From assembly GCF_963668475.1 (NCBI RefSeq), contig NZ_OY764544.1, forward strand, positions 2,294,001-2,358,000: a stretch of DNA of 64,000 bases, written 5' to 3'. This document shows, piece by piece, positions 33,475 to 42,204 of the stretch (positions within the stretch are counted from its first letter, which is position 1; each line of letters begins with the position of its first letter). Both the position numbers and the translations under genes were made by a program. Source of the DNA: an uncultured Methanospirillum sp. Its GTDB lineage: Archaea > Halobacteriota > Methanomicrobia > Methanomicrobiales > Methanospirillaceae. The notes below the pieces were generated by a model. The model had not been told where the DNA came from. It worked only from the letters and a program-made list of their open reading frames with translations, and searched no databases.

Positions 33475-33897
33475 CAACCTGTCTGGATATTTGTTTAAAT
33501 TGTAATGCCGTGAGAACGGCGGAGAACAGATGAACGGGCGGGTCAAATCCTCCCGTTTGTGCCTGGGATTATGTGCCTTGACATGACCCCTGATAATCAC
33601 CACAATGGCCGTCATCTCTCCTCTCAAACACCCACATCCTCCTTTTTTGATTTTACTGACGGCCAGGCTGGTTATCTCTGATTACTGACATAATTTGAAA
33701 TATTTACAATTTCTCCATTATTTTTTTCACCGATACATACATACGCTTTGAGGCCGTTTATTTAGACAACTAACTACGTTTTTTCAAAAGAGAAATTTCG
33801 TCATAGTTACTAGTGCGAACTGAATGCTCAAACCTTGTAAATTTCTTTCTGCCAGGCTTTTCGTAGTTCCTTTGCACTTTTTACAGGAGTTGATTAG
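33475..33897. other. Intergenic stretch before the eIF1A gene
   Basis: No supported gene. Minus-strand open frames here lack motifs. The right end holds GGAG at 33886-33889 serving the eIF1A gene, and AT-rich sequence at 33700-33790 (TTATTTTTTTC, TTTATTTAG) may contain the terminator of the upstream operon and the eIF1A promoter. Confidence 0.35.
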
Positions 33898-34236
33898 ATA
33901 ACAGAGACAGATGGCGATTCAAATACCAGTCCGGCACCCGGGGTTCCAGGACAACCTGAAGCGGATACTATACGAGTCAAACTTCCTAATAGCAGGAAGG
34001 GTGAACAGTTTGCGATTGCAGAACTGATGCTTGGGTCTTTTCATATACGTGTCCGTAGTTCTGATGGAGTAAGCCGCCTTGGAAGAATCAAGGGGAAGAT
34101 GAAACGTCGTGTCTGGATTCGCGAAGGGGATATAATAATCATTGTTCCATGGTCATTCCAGGACGAGAAATGCGACATTATTTATCGATACACCCCTCCC
34201 CAGCGGGACTGGTTACGAAGAAATAAGTACGTATAA
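33898..34236 (+). CDS. eif1A: Translation initiation factor eIF1A with an apparent ATA start codon
   Basis: The S1/OB-fold factor eIF1A promotes mRNA and initiator-tRNA binding to the small subunit. The frame matches it fully: ADTIRVKLPNSRKGEQFAIA, ELMLGSFHIRVRSSDGVSRL, GRIKGKMKRRVWIREGDIII and YTPPQRDWLRR. The first in-frame ATG (34027) falls inside the first strand of the fold, so it cannot be the true start. Upstream, the frame is open to a TAG at 33895-33897 and contains no ATG, GTG or TTG; ATA at 33898 lies eight bases after GGAG (33886-33889) and gives the family N-terminus (xTETDGDSN). Either initiation is at ATA, or the sequence carries an error or mutation at the start codon. Full length about 112 residues. 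Confidence 0.83.
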   Translation: MTETDGDSNTSPAPGVPGQPEADTIRVKLPNSRKGEQFAIAELMLGSFHIRVRSSDGVSRLGRIKGKMKRRVWIREGDIIIIVPWSFQDEKCDIIYRYTPPQRDWLRRNKYV

Positions 34237-34353
34237 CCTTACTTTTTTTATTGGTTCTGGAATAAACCAGATAATTCAATGAAAAAACAGAACCATCGAT
34301 ATATTTTTTAAAAGAATATCGGTGAGAAAAAGGATTTTTGAGTTACTTTAGAA

Positions 34354-34656
34354 TTAGTAACGTCTTTTGTTAAAGCCGCCGGAAGAACTTCCGCCTCTGT
34401 TATCGCCAAAGTTTGTCCTTGGCTGCATCGGGCGTGCCTCGTCAATTTTTAACGTTCTTCCGCCAAAATCGGCGTTATTCAGCGCATCGAGAGCTGCCTG
34501 AGCTTCGTCTGATGATCCCATCTCGACAAATGCAAATCCTTTGTTCTCGATGATTTTCGCACTTACGACCTGACCGTAGGTTGAAAACAGATCTGTGAGT
34601 TCATTCTCTTTTGTTGAATAGGAGAGATTGCCTACGTATAACTTATTTCCGTTCAT
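34354..34656 (-). CDS. RRM-type RNA-binding protein
   Basis: The 100-residue protein is a single RNA recognition motif. RNP2 reads KLYVGNLSYSTKENELTDLF and RNP1 reads NKGFAFVEM, followed by EAQAALDALNNADFGGRTLK and a short Gly/Arg/Ser-rich tail (GDNRGGSSSGGFNKRRY). Such glycine-rich RRM proteins act as RNA chaperones, often cold-induced, and are common in bacteria and some methanogens. No operon partner is nearby; the gene is convergent with eIF1A. Confidence 0.93.
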   Translation of the reverse strand: MNGNKLYVGNLSYSTKENELTDLFSTYGQVVSAKIIENKGFAFVEMGSSDEAQAALDALNNADFGGRTLKIDEARPMQPRTNFGDNRGGSSSGGFNKRRY

Positions 34657-35132
34657 TAAATTCCTGTCCTGGGTTTTGCAAAAGGTTCGAGGCAGATAAA
34701 AAATTGATTTTACTGCTACAGAGAATTACATAAAAATAGAAGTGAATTTAATCAACAAAAATGATATTTTCAAAACTATTGTAAGAATTTACTGATCCGT
34801 CTGCAGAACCACAATGATGTGTCATTTGAAATAGTTTCTCATCGGTGGGATTTTCTGAGGATTACTAAACCCCTTTCAGAATACACAATATGTGAAATGA
34901 AAATTTTCATTCAGGGTCTTTATGAGATTTAATGACAGAATGGGATCAGACCGGGGGTGTTGATGAACATTGCGGAAACTGCTGGGTATGGGCAGATACC
35001 GGGATGATATAATCAAGTAGTACCTTTGCAAGTATCGACAATATCTAATAATTTATATTCTTTTTGGCTTACAAAAAAAGAATCCCAATTCAAGCCGGAA
35101 TTGTGTTTAAAGATCCCAACCTGAAATTAGTA
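34657..35132. other. Intergenic stretch between the RRM gene and tRNA-Met
   Basis: No gene is recognised. AT-rich sequence near 34700-34760 is the probable promoter region of the RRM gene on the minus strand. I looked here for a partial copy of the tRNA 3' end that would mark an integration site and found none. Confidence 0.35.
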
Positions 35133-35221
35133 TGCTGTTGACGGGATCCGAACCCGCGACCTCCAGATATCTCAGATTTCTCTTATGAGTCTGGCGCCCT
35201 AACCAACTAGGCCACAACAGC
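35133..35221 (-). tRNA. Elongator tRNA-Met (CAU) with a 15-nt intron
   Basis: The minus strand folds as a tRNA: acceptor GCTGTTG pairs with CAACAGC at the other end, D-arm GCCTAGTTGGTTAGGGC, anticodon stem CCAGA/TCTGG, and T-arm CGGGTTCGGATCCCG. The anticodon loop reads CTCATA, then an intron of about 15 nt follows position 37, the canonical archaeal site, before the second anticodon-stem strand. The acceptor beginning with G-C and not A-G argues for elongator, not initiator, Met; tRNA-Ile2 with a modified CAU cannot be wholly excluded. Splicing needs the archaeal tRNA endonuclease. The 3' CCA is not encoded. Confidence 0.87.
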
Positions 35222-35322
35222 ACAGATGCTTATATTAGAACAACCTCTCGGAACTTAAACCTATTTGTCACCTCCCTTGACCGTGAATGATCTTCATATA
35301 TCCACAAGACCGAGAACTATCA

Positions 35323-35649
35323 ATGGCTGACCAGAACCCCTCTGATATCTCGGTTATCTACTGCACTGCCCCTTCTGATGATTCGACCAGGATCGCCCGG
35401 GAACTCCTGGAGCGCCGGCTGGTGGCCTGTGTAAACATCACGCCGGTTCGTTCCCTCTACCGGTGGGAAGGACATCTCTGTGATGAACACGAAGACCTAC
35501 TCATCATTAAAACTGCGAACCATTGCATTGATGACCTTATTTCTACCATCAGGGCCATTCACCCGTATGAGGTACCTGAGATCATCGCACTGCCGGTCTC
35601 AAAAGGGTTTTCAGGATATATTGACTGGGTCATGAATGAGACTGTCTAA
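35323..35649 (+). CDS. cutA: CutA1-type divalent cation tolerance protein
   Basis: The 108-residue protein contains the CutA signature: SVIYCTAPSDDSTRIARELL, RRLVACVNITPVRSLYRWEG, EDLLIIKTAN and HPYEVPEIIALPVSKGFSGY with the closing YIDWV. CutA is a trimeric ferredoxin-like-fold protein first linked to copper tolerance, with unclear biochemical role. I chose ATG 35323 over the in-frame ATG at 35287, because 35287 would lie before a TATA-like ATATATCC at 35297-35304 and the family N-terminus starts nearer SDISVIYC. Confidence 0.93.
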   Translation: MADQNPSDISVIYCTAPSDDSTRIARELLERRLVACVNITPVRSLYRWEGHLCDEHEDLLIIKTANHCIDDLISTIRAIHPYEVPEIIALPVSKGFSGYIDWVMNETV

Positions 35650-35791
35650 ACAGAGATGAATGCATAAGTTTTGCGCTCAACGGACGCTCCTGGTGCTCAT
35701 AATCTTCTAGGAGCCAGTTCCACAGGATAACTGGGTAGAAGGCCCTTTCAAAAAAGTATCTTTAATATCATTCACGACTGAAAAATCTGTA

Positions 35792-36043
35792 ATGAAAGCG
35801 GTACTTGCACGGAGTCTCTCCCACAAGCAGATCATGACCAACGACGGGAAAGCCATCGGCGAGCTGCGCAACCTTATGGTTGATTTTGATACCGGACAGA
35901 TAACTGATCTCATCATCGAACCGGACGAGACCTATGACACAACCGGATACCAGATGGATGGTGACCGGATGATGGTTCCATTCGAATCTGTTCGGGATAT
36001 CAAGGATTTTATCGTGATTGACCGCTATCTCTCAAAAATGTGA
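35792..36043 (+). CDS. PRC-barrel domain protein
   Basis: The 83-residue product has the PRC-barrel core: LSHKQIMTNDGKAIGELRNL, MVDFDTGQITDLIIEP and GDRMMVPFESVRDIKDFIVI. In bacteria PRC-barrels support photosynthetic reaction centres and RimM; archaeal stand-alone PRC-barrels are linked to cell division (CdpB-like) and other scaffolding. The 3' end overlaps the convergent phosphoglycolate phosphatase gene by 19 bp. A short upstream region without a strong ribosome binding site suggests a short or absent leader. Confidence 0.88.
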   Translation: MKAVLARSLSHKQIMTNDGKAIGELRNLMVDFDTGQITDLIIEPDETYDTTGYQMDGDRMMVPFESVRDIKDFIVIDRYLSKM

Positions 36044-36723
36044 GGGAAGAACCGGGTCATAACCTCAACAAATCCTTCTCCATACGGAATCGAAGAGATA
36101 TACGCGGCAGCCTGTTTTACTTCCTGTCCAGCATTTGCAACGCAGCATCCCATACCTGCAGCCTGTATCATGTCGGTATCATTCTCAGAGTCACCGATGG
36201 CAAGAAACTCTGACTGTGGTATGCCGAGATCTCCAGCGATATGTCTGAAGGTGGAGCCTTTACTAAAGCCCTTCTCCTGGATATGAATAGCAAAATTGGT
36301 GTCAAGAACTGAGACATTCCAGTTGGCGAGAAGACCTCTGACCTCATCAACCGGAACATTGCGGGCAAATGCAACATCTGCAAACCGTTCCCTCGGCGAG
36401 TACATGTCAAGTGTGATCCCCTGCTCCTGAAAGTGTCTGGTCAGGAGATCAAGGGCATCAAGGGCTATCTGGCGGTTAGGAAGGATCTTTAGTTCTCCGG
36501 TAAATCCTACCCTGTATACTCCGCCATTCTCGCCGATGAATGTCCCGCTGGTTCCGATAAGCTTGGAAAGACCCTTGAGGATGCAGGAGGTGTTTCCACT
36601 CGCGAGAACCACCTGAATCCCGTTATCCTGAAGTATTCTGATTGTTTCTATTGCACACGTACTGAGCCTGCGTCTCTCGTCAGTAAGTGTTCCGTCTATA
36701 TCTGTGATGACTGCTCGCAGCAC
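36025..36723 (-). CDS. Archaeal phosphoglycolate phosphatase (HAD superfamily)
   Basis: The 232-residue protein has all four HAD motifs of the Cof-type archaeal phosphoglycolate phosphatases: motif I DIDGTLTD near residue 8, motif II ASGN near 42, motif III lysine in EKGFSKGSTF near 155 and motif IV IGDSENDTDM near 178. It dephosphorylates phosphoglycolate or a related small phosphate. The start is GTG 36723, only a few bases after the stop of radA, so the genes are co-transcribed. It overlaps the PRC-barrel gene by 19 bp at its 3' end. Confidence 0.88.
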   Translation of the reverse strand: MLRAVITDIDGTLTDERRRLSTCAIETIRILQDNGIQVVLASGNTSCILKGLSKLIGTSGTFIGENGGVYRVGFTGELKILPNRQIALDALDLLTRHFQEQGITLDMYSPRERFADVAFARNVPVDEVRGLLANWNVSVLDTNFAIHIQEKGFSKGSTFRHIAGDLGIPQSEFLAIGDSENDTDMIQAAGMGCCVANAGQEVKQAAAYISSIPYGEGFVEVMTRFFPHIFER

Positions 36724-36726
36724 AAC

Positions 36727-37953
36727 TTAACAGGCCCTGAGGCCACCCTCTTCCACGAGGAATGTAGCTTCACCATCTGGCAGGTTTGGACTGTCCACCA
36801 GTCTGAAGATACGCTTTCCTCCCTTGCTCTTTCTCAGATAGACCCTGAATGTTGCCGTGTGTCCGACGATGTTTCCTCCGATCGGTTTTGTCGGGTCACC
36901 GAAGAAGACGGCCGGGTTTGACATTACCTGGTTGGTGACGAGCCCGATTGCGTTGTACTCGTCGCAAAGTTTAAAGATATCATGCATATGTCGGTTCAGT
37001 TTCTGCTGACGTTCAGCCAGGGTTCCCCTGCCTGCATACTCTGACCTGAAGAGACCGGTGAGTGAGTCCACGATGATCAGTTTTACCGGCTTTCCCTGAT
37101 TCTTGAGTTCTTCTGCAAGTTCATGAGTATTCTCAATAAGGAGCATCTGGTGATCAGAGGTCTGGGCCCGGGCCACATGGATGTTCTTGAGAAACTCCTG
37201 TGGGTCGGCACCTTCGATCTCAAGTCCATTTACCATCTGTTCGATACGTTCAGGTCTGAAGGTATTCTCGGTGTCCACGTAGATGACCGAGCCATTGAGT
37301 CCGCCAAGTTCCTCCGGGAGCTGGACGTTCACTGCAAGCTGATGGACGATCTGGGATTTACCTGAACCGAACTCACCGTAGAGTTCTGAAATTGCCTGTG
37401 TCTCAAATCCGCCTCCCAGAAGTTCATCAACTTCCGGAACCAGGGTCCTGAGTTTCTTAATAAGAAGTCGTGCTTCAAAGACCTCGGTCCCGGTCTTGAA
37501 ACCTCCTATGTCTGCCTGTTCCCGGCACCACTTGATCATCTTCTTGGCGGTTGATTCTCCGATCTCAGCCGCTTCAGAGAGTGTTGACGGGGTAGCGGTT
37601 GCAATCCCTTCGATCGTCAGGAATCCTCCATCACGAAGTTTCTCTGCAATCGCAGGTCCCACACCTGGTATATCCTCGATCTCCAGTCTTTTGGCATTCA
37701 TAGACACATTATCTGAACCAGCATCAGATGGCCCTTCATCAGTCTCACCCTCCCCACCCTCGGTGGTCTGGGAAACACACCACTTGATCATCTTGCGGGC
37801 CGTCGCTTCACCGATCTCGGCCAGCTCGTAAAGTTCAGATGCAGACGACTGTGCAATCTTTTCGACAGTCTCGTATCCTGCTTCACGGAGTTTTTCTGCA
37901 GTGGTTGGTCCGACGCCTGGTATATCCTCAAGTTGGTATGCTTCTGCTGCCAT
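36727..37953 (-). CDS. radA: RadA recombinase with two N-terminal helix-hairpin-helix domains
   Basis: RadA is the archaeal homologue of Rad51/RecA, forming filaments on single-stranded DNA for homologous recombination. The ATPase core is intact: Walker [10 protein letters not shown] at about 192-200, [17 protein letters not shown] as Walker [21 protein letters not shown] and [20 protein letters not shown]. Usual archaeal RadA is near 325 residues with one N-terminal HhH domain; this one is 408. Residues about 7-60 and 89-145 are two similar HhH domains (both include [15 protein letters not shown] and A.KMIKWC) joined by a Gly/Glu/Asp-rich linker. The second domain is in the usual place before the core. 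The downstream phosphatase gene starts right after. Confidence 0.95.
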   Translation of the reverse strand: MAAEAYQLEDIPGVGPTTAEKLREAGYETVEKIAQSSASELYELAEIGEATARKMIKWCVSQTTEGGEGETDEGPSDAGSDNVSMNAKRLEIEDIPGVGPAIAEKLRDGGFLTIEGIATATPSTLSEAAEIGESTAKKMIKWCREQADIGGFKTGTEVFEARLLIKKLRTLVPEVDELLGGGFETQAISELYGEFGSGKSQIVHQLAVNVQLPEELGGLNGSVIYVDTENTFRPERIEQMVNGLEIEGADPQEFLKNIHVARAQTSDHQMLLIENTHELAEELKNQGKPVKLIIVDSLTGLFRSEYAGRGTLAERQQKLNRHMHDIFKLCDEYNAIGLVTNQVMSNPAVFFGDPTKPIGGNIVGHTATFRVYLRKSKGGKRIFRLVDSPNLPDGEATFLVEEGGLRAC

Positions 37954-38356
37954 AATGTTCTATCCCTACACTACCCATCACTCATACCCCCATTTAAACT
38001 TCAGTGAAACAGGGCGAAAGTGAAATGAGATAAATTTCTGATGCCTAATGTCCTGTGAAATATTCTTTGATCGCAAAAAAAAGACCTCTAATCAGATTTC
38101 AACACTTTCGCAATATGATCGGCATATGCAAAAACCTGGCAGAAATCGTTTAATACGGTCTCCGTTGGCCTGCCGGTAATAACGTGATCTGGTGTGGATC
38201 AGAAGACAACTGAAATCTGCTGCATCGGATGGAAGGGTGATCAGGTTTTGACGAGAAAAAGGGTTTTAATCCGGTTTTTTCTGAAGAAATTCTGAATCTG
38301 ATTGGATTACTATTATATAGTCGTGCAAATCACTGGGTGAAAGTAATTTTTCTGAC
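37954..38356. other. Intergenic stretch between radA and the RPA gene
   Basis: No gene is supported. On the minus strand this stretch contains the radA promoter; AT-rich patches at 37985-38040 are compatible with it. A minus-strand frame at 38266-38454 overlaps the end of the RPA gene and has no motif. Confidence 0.35.
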
Positions 38357-39649
38357 TCATCCGAGGCTCTGAAGTAACTGCCCGAGGTCAGCCTGAACAA
38401 CCTCCAGAGAAATGTTGCTTTTCTCATTACCGTCAATAAACAGCCTTTTCCCACTCACAATTCCGTGAAGGGTGATCTCGGTCCCGTGCTGGTATGGTCC
38501 CTCGATCAGGAATGCCTGCACGCCGTCGTCGATGACCTTGCCCGTGGGTGTCTCGATGACCGTCCCATCTATGCTGATCCGCTCCCCGTTCTCGTCAGGG
38601 ACGATGAGCAGGCAGCTTCCCCGTCCCACTGATAGTTCGGTCTCCCCGGTTCTGCCTACCCGTGCAGGAACATGGTAGGCGATCACCTTTTCACCGGCGA
38701 GAAGCGACCGTGAGGCCTCGTCGTCCCAGAGCACGAGGGGAAGAGTGGCAGTTCCATCAGATATCCTGACATTCCGTACCCATGAAGAGGTCCCGTCCCG
38801 CCTCGTGAACGGGCGGGGAGGCTGGACCTGCACAAGGTCCCCTGAAACTGTCACGGTCTGGTCGGGTTTCACATCCCCGAGGGGTGTGTGCGGGATATCC
38901 GGCCGCTCTTCTGCAGGGGCGATCAGGGTGTTCTCATCGATCACGATCTCCCTGCCACCAAAATCCCCTTCCTTTTCAAGAATGCCATATGCACTCACAG
39001 CCATTCCCGGTGTACAGCCAGTGAGCATCGCTGCATCCCAACAGAGGAGCCGTGCAGTTCCTGTAGTATCGCCGACGATCCCGCTGATCATCTCGCCGCT
39101 TGTTCCGTCCTTTCTTGTGAATGATTTAACTGGCTGCAGGCTGATGATCAGGAGATTGGTGTCCTTTCGTTCAGGCTGCTTGTGCTCCTTCGGAGTCATC
39201 TCACAGTCTATCTCGACATGGGTCTTACGCAGGTTGAGGGGTTGAATCTCCTTCAGGCTCTTTCCGTGCCTGCCGATCACCTCGACAACCTCTCCTGCCT
39301 CGAACGACTCGCTGATTGCTGCTGCCTGTTCGTCCCAGAAGACAAGATCGGTCTGCCCTGTCTCGTCAGCGACAGTTACCCGTGCGACAAGGCCCTTGTT
39401 CCCTTCAGGCCGGTCAAACTCCTTTACGTCCGAGCAGGCAAGGATCTTTGCATAAAAGCAGAAGAGCGAGGATCTGCCACGTAATCCCTTGATCTTCACA
39501 TGGGAACGGCCCAGATCCCTGACAACTAGCAGGGCAGCAGCCACTTCATCGGCAAGGTTTCCGCAGTCCTCGATCTTCTTCTCGATCCTCTTGTCAAACT
39601 CTTCCCTGCTGATCAGATCATCAACGAGTGCGTAGTGGTACCTTACCAC
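38357..39649 (-). CDS. Replication protein A-like OB-fold single-stranded DNA-binding protein
   Basis: The 430-residue protein carries at least three OB-fold domains. The N-terminal region (about 1-70) is followed by OB1 around residues 72-160 with ARVTVADETGQTDLVFWDEQ, OB2 around 175-270 with GEMISGIVGDTTGTARLLCW, and OB3 around 280-370 with WVRNVRISDGTATLPLVLWD. Each shows the FTRKDGTS-type loop seen in archaeal RPA/SSB chains. It binds single-stranded DNA in replication and repair. The start GTG 39649 has GGAGG six bases upstream. It lies 64 bp after lysA on the same strand and one gene from radA. Confidence 0.9.
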   Translation of the reverse strand: MVRYHYALVDDLISREEFDKRIEKKIEDCGNLADEVAAALLVVRDLGRSHVKIKGLRGRSSLFCFYAKILACSDVKEFDRPEGNKGLVARVTVADETGQTDLVFWDEQAAAISESFEAGEVVEVIGRHGKSLKEIQPLNLRKTHVEIDCEMTPKEHKQPERKDTNLLIISLQPVKSFTRKDGTSGEMISGIVGDTTGTARLLCWDAAMLTGCTPGMAVSAYGILEKEGDFGGREIVIDENTLIAPAEERPDIPHTPLGDVKPDQTVTVSGDLVQVQPPRPFTRRDGTSSWVRNVRISDGTATLPLVLWDDEASRSLLAGEKVIAYHVPARVGRTGETELSVGRGSCLLIVPDENGERISIDGTVIETPTGKVIDDGVQAFLIEGPYQHGTEITLHGIVSGKRLFIDGNEKSNISLEVVQADLGQLLQSLG

Positions 39650-39713
39650 GGGCTTCCTCCTCTGGACTCAATGCCCGGGTGAGACTGAAAAAAAGGTGCT
39701 GTTCTCACCATTC

Positions 39714-41009
39714 TTACAGCCACGGGGGAGTTACCACGGCTGCCAGCAGGTCTTCGAGTGTCTCAGCCCTTCGCATCAGGGCTGACTCCTTTCCTTTCAC
39801 CAGTACTTCAGCGCAGCGACCCCGGCCATTGTACTGTGATGCCATTGAGTAGCCATACGCCCCGGCATCAAGGAGGGCTATGAGATCGCCTGCCCGGACA
39901 GCAGGAAGTTCCCGGTCATGGGCAAGGATGTCACCTGTCTCACATATCGGGCCGGTGATGGTGTATGTCTCTTCCGGCTTTTCTCCCGCCTGGTTTGCAA
40001 CCACAACCTCGTGGTACGAGTCATACATTGCAGGTCTGATCAGCGTGTTAAACCCTGCATCCACGTTCACGAAGGTTTTGTGTGCCTTTTTCACTGAGTT
40101 GACTTTTGTAAGCAGGATAGTTGAATCGCAGACCATTGACCTGCCTGGCTCTATCCAGATCTCCGGTGAGATCCCAAGTCTTGTGAATGTCGCCGTGATC
40201 TCGGGCATGACAGCATCTGCATAGGCGGCAAACGCCGGTGCCGGATCGCCGGTGTGCTCGTAGCAGACACCAAGACCGCCACCGAGGTCGACGAACTTAA
40301 ATTTCACTCCCATCTTGTGGAGCTCTGCCACAACCTCCATCAGCACCTGTGCCTCTTTGGCAAATGGCTCGACAGAGAGGATCTGCGACCCGATGTGACA
40401 GTGTATCCCGACCGGGATTACATGGTTACATGCGAGTGCCTGGGCATATGCCTCGGTGATTGCGACTGCCGGGATACCGAACTTGGATGTTGCAAGTCCG
40501 GTAGCGATCTTCGGGTGGGTCGGAACATCGATCGCAGGGTTCACCCTGAACGAGATCTCGACGATCTTTCCTGCCTCACCTGCGATCCGGTCGAGCTGCA
40601 TCAGCTCATCGATGGAATCGAGTGATACTCTGACCCCTTTCTCAACTGCAAGCCGGTGATCTGCCTCGGTCTTTGAACTTCCGTTAAAGAGGAGGTACTC
40701 AGGTTTCATCCCTGTCTGCAGGGCGATGTTAAGTTCTCCTGATGAGAAGACATCTGCTCCTGCCCCCTCCTGTGCAAGGATCTTCAGGATGGCAGGATTT
40801 CCGTTTGCCTTTGCAGCATAGAGGATTCTGATGGCGGGATAGCGGGCTGTGAGAGCCTTCTTGTATCCGTGAAAGTTTGCCCTGATCCGGTCCTCGTCTG
40901 TGACGTACAGGGGGGTGCCATACTTGAACGCGAGTTCTACTGCATCGCACCCGTTGATCCAGAGGTGTCGGTCTTTGATAGAGATGTGCTCCGGAAGGGT
41001 CATTACCAT
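39714..41009 (-). CDS. lysA: Diaminopimelate decarboxylase
   Basis: LysA uses PLP to decarboxylate meso-diaminopimelate to lysine. The 431-residue protein has the family features: the PLP lysine motif YAAKAN near residue 64, HIGSQI near 205, the glycine-rich VDLGGGLGV near 243, EPGRSMVCDS near 291 and the C-terminal CETGDILAHDRELP and DAGAYGYSMASQYNGR. The start at 41009 overlaps dapL by 7 bp, so lysine biosynthesis genes form an operon. The order dapL-lysA is common in methanogens that use the DAP aminotransferase route. Confidence 0.97.
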   Translation of the reverse strand: MVMTLPEHISIKDRHLWINGCDAVELAFKYGTPLYVTDEDRIRANFHGYKKALTARYPAIRILYAAKANGNPAILKILAQEGAGADVFSSGELNIALQTGMKPEYLLFNGSSKTEADHRLAVEKGVRVSLDSIDELMQLDRIAGEAGKIVEISFRVNPAIDVPTHPKIATGLATSKFGIPAVAITEAYAQALACNHVIPVGIHCHIGSQILSVEPFAKEAQVLMEVVAELHKMGVKFKFVDLGGGLGVCYEHTGDPAPAFAAYADAVMPEITATFTRLGISPEIWIEPGRSMVCDSTILLTKVNSVKKAHKTFVNVDAGFNTLIRPAMYDSYHEVVVANQAGEKPEETYTITGPICETGDILAHDRELPAVRAGDLIALLDAGAYGYSMASQYNGRGRCAEVLVKGKESALMRRAETLEDLLAAVVTPPWL

Positions 41010-42151
41010 GATACCGACTCCATCCTGTCTATAGCTTCGCGAATCCGGTCAACAGATCTGGTGATTGCGAACCTGACGTATCCTTCGCCTGATTTACCGA
41101 AACCGATGCCCGGGGTGACGACAATTCCTGCCTCGTTCAGCATCTTTGCAGCGGTTGCCATACTGTCTTCGACCTTCAGCCAGACATAGAAGGTTGCCTT
41201 TGGTGCCTGGATATCGAACCCGAGTTTCTGCAGGCCCGATACCAGGACGTCACGGCGTTCCTGGTAGATGGAACACGCCTCTGCAACGCAGTCCTGGGGG
41301 CCTGAAAGTGCTGCGATGGCGGCATGCTGCACCGGGTTGAAGGTTCCCGAGTCGATGTTGGTCTTGACGACTCCAAGACCCCTGATGATCTCCTTGTTCC
41401 CGACTGCCATTCCGATACGCCAGCCGGTCATATTGTAGGTCTTGGAGAGTGAGTGCATCTCGATACCCACCTCTGATGCCCCGTCAGTCTCCAGGAATGA
41501 GGGAGCCTTGTATCCATCAAAGGAGACTTCAGAGTACGCGTTGTCACTCACGACCACGATCTCATTCTCACGTGCAAACTGCACAACCTCTTCAAAGAAT
41601 TTGGGGGGAGCGATGGCGGAGGTCGGGTTGTTCGGGTAGTTGATCCACATGAGTTTTGACTTCTTTGCAACATCTTTTGGAATTGCATCGAGGTCAGGGA
41701 GGAATTTATTCTCACGAAGGAGTGGCATCTCATGGACTTTTCCCTCTGAGAAGAGCGCTCCGGTTGAGTACACCGGGTATCCGGGGCTTGGGACGAGGAC
41801 GTAGTCGCCCGGGTTGACAAGTGCTTCAGGGATGTGGGCAACCCCGTCCTTTGATCCCATCAGGGAGATGATCTCTGATGACGGGTCGAGATCAACAGAG
41901 AACCGGTGCTTGTACCATCCGGCGACTGCCTCACGGAATGCCTGCATCCCGAGGTATGAGGGGTAATGATGATTGTCTGGATCCTGTGCAGCATCGATGA
42001 GTGCCTGCACAATATGGGGCGGGGTGGGAAGGTCGGGATCTCCAACCCCGAGGTCGATGACATCCACCCCTTCGCCGCGTTTCTTTGCCTTCATCTCGTC
42101 GATGCGGGCGAAGAGGTACGGGGGGAGGTTATCGATCCGTTTTGCAAACAT
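41003..42151 (-). CDS. dapL: LL-diaminopimelate aminotransferase
   Basis: A fold-type I PLP aminotransferase of 382 residues that converts tetrahydrodipicolinate to LL-diaminopimelate with glutamate. Motifs: VDVIDLGVGDPDLPTPPHIV, YPSYLGMQAFREAVAGWYKH, LMWINYPNNPTSAIAPPKFF, VSDNAYSEVSFDGYKAPSFL, the PLP lysine in MHSLSKTYNMTGWRIGMAVG, and PKATFYVWLKVEDS. The match to archaeal DapL plus coupling with lysA supports this role over a general aspartate-type aminotransferase. It is first in the operon dapL-lysA(-RPA). Confidence 0.93.
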   Translation of the reverse strand: MFAKRIDNLPPYLFARIDEMKAKKRGEGVDVIDLGVGDPDLPTPPHIVQALIDAAQDPDNHHYPSYLGMQAFREAVAGWYKHRFSVDLDPSSEIISLMGSKDGVAHIPEALVNPGDYVLVPSPGYPVYSTGALFSEGKVHEMPLLRENKFLPDLDAIPKDVAKKSKLMWINYPNNPTSAIAPPKFFEEVVQFARENEIVVVSDNAYSEVSFDGYKAPSFLETDGASEVGIEMHSLSKTYNMTGWRIGMAVGNKEIIRGLGVVKTNIDSGTFNPVQHAAIAALSGPQDCVAEACSIYQERRDVLVSGLQKLGFDIQAPKATFYVWLKVEDSMATAAKMLNEAGIVVTPGIGFGKSGEGYVRFAITRSVDRIREAIDRMESVSW

Positions 42152-42204
42152 GTGAATCCATTGGACCGGATTCTTCTTAATTCTGCGCTGCAGGAAGTAT
42201 GATT

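Noticed and set aside
34027..34236. ATG 34027 as start of eIF1A
   Set aside because: It would remove the N-terminal tail and first beta strand (IRVKLPN...GEQFAIAEL), which is fully conserved in the frame upstream.
34657..35221. tRNA-Met as an integration site for the 22-34 kb accessory region
   Set aside because: No partial copy of the tRNA 3' end was found to the left and no integrase gene is visible.
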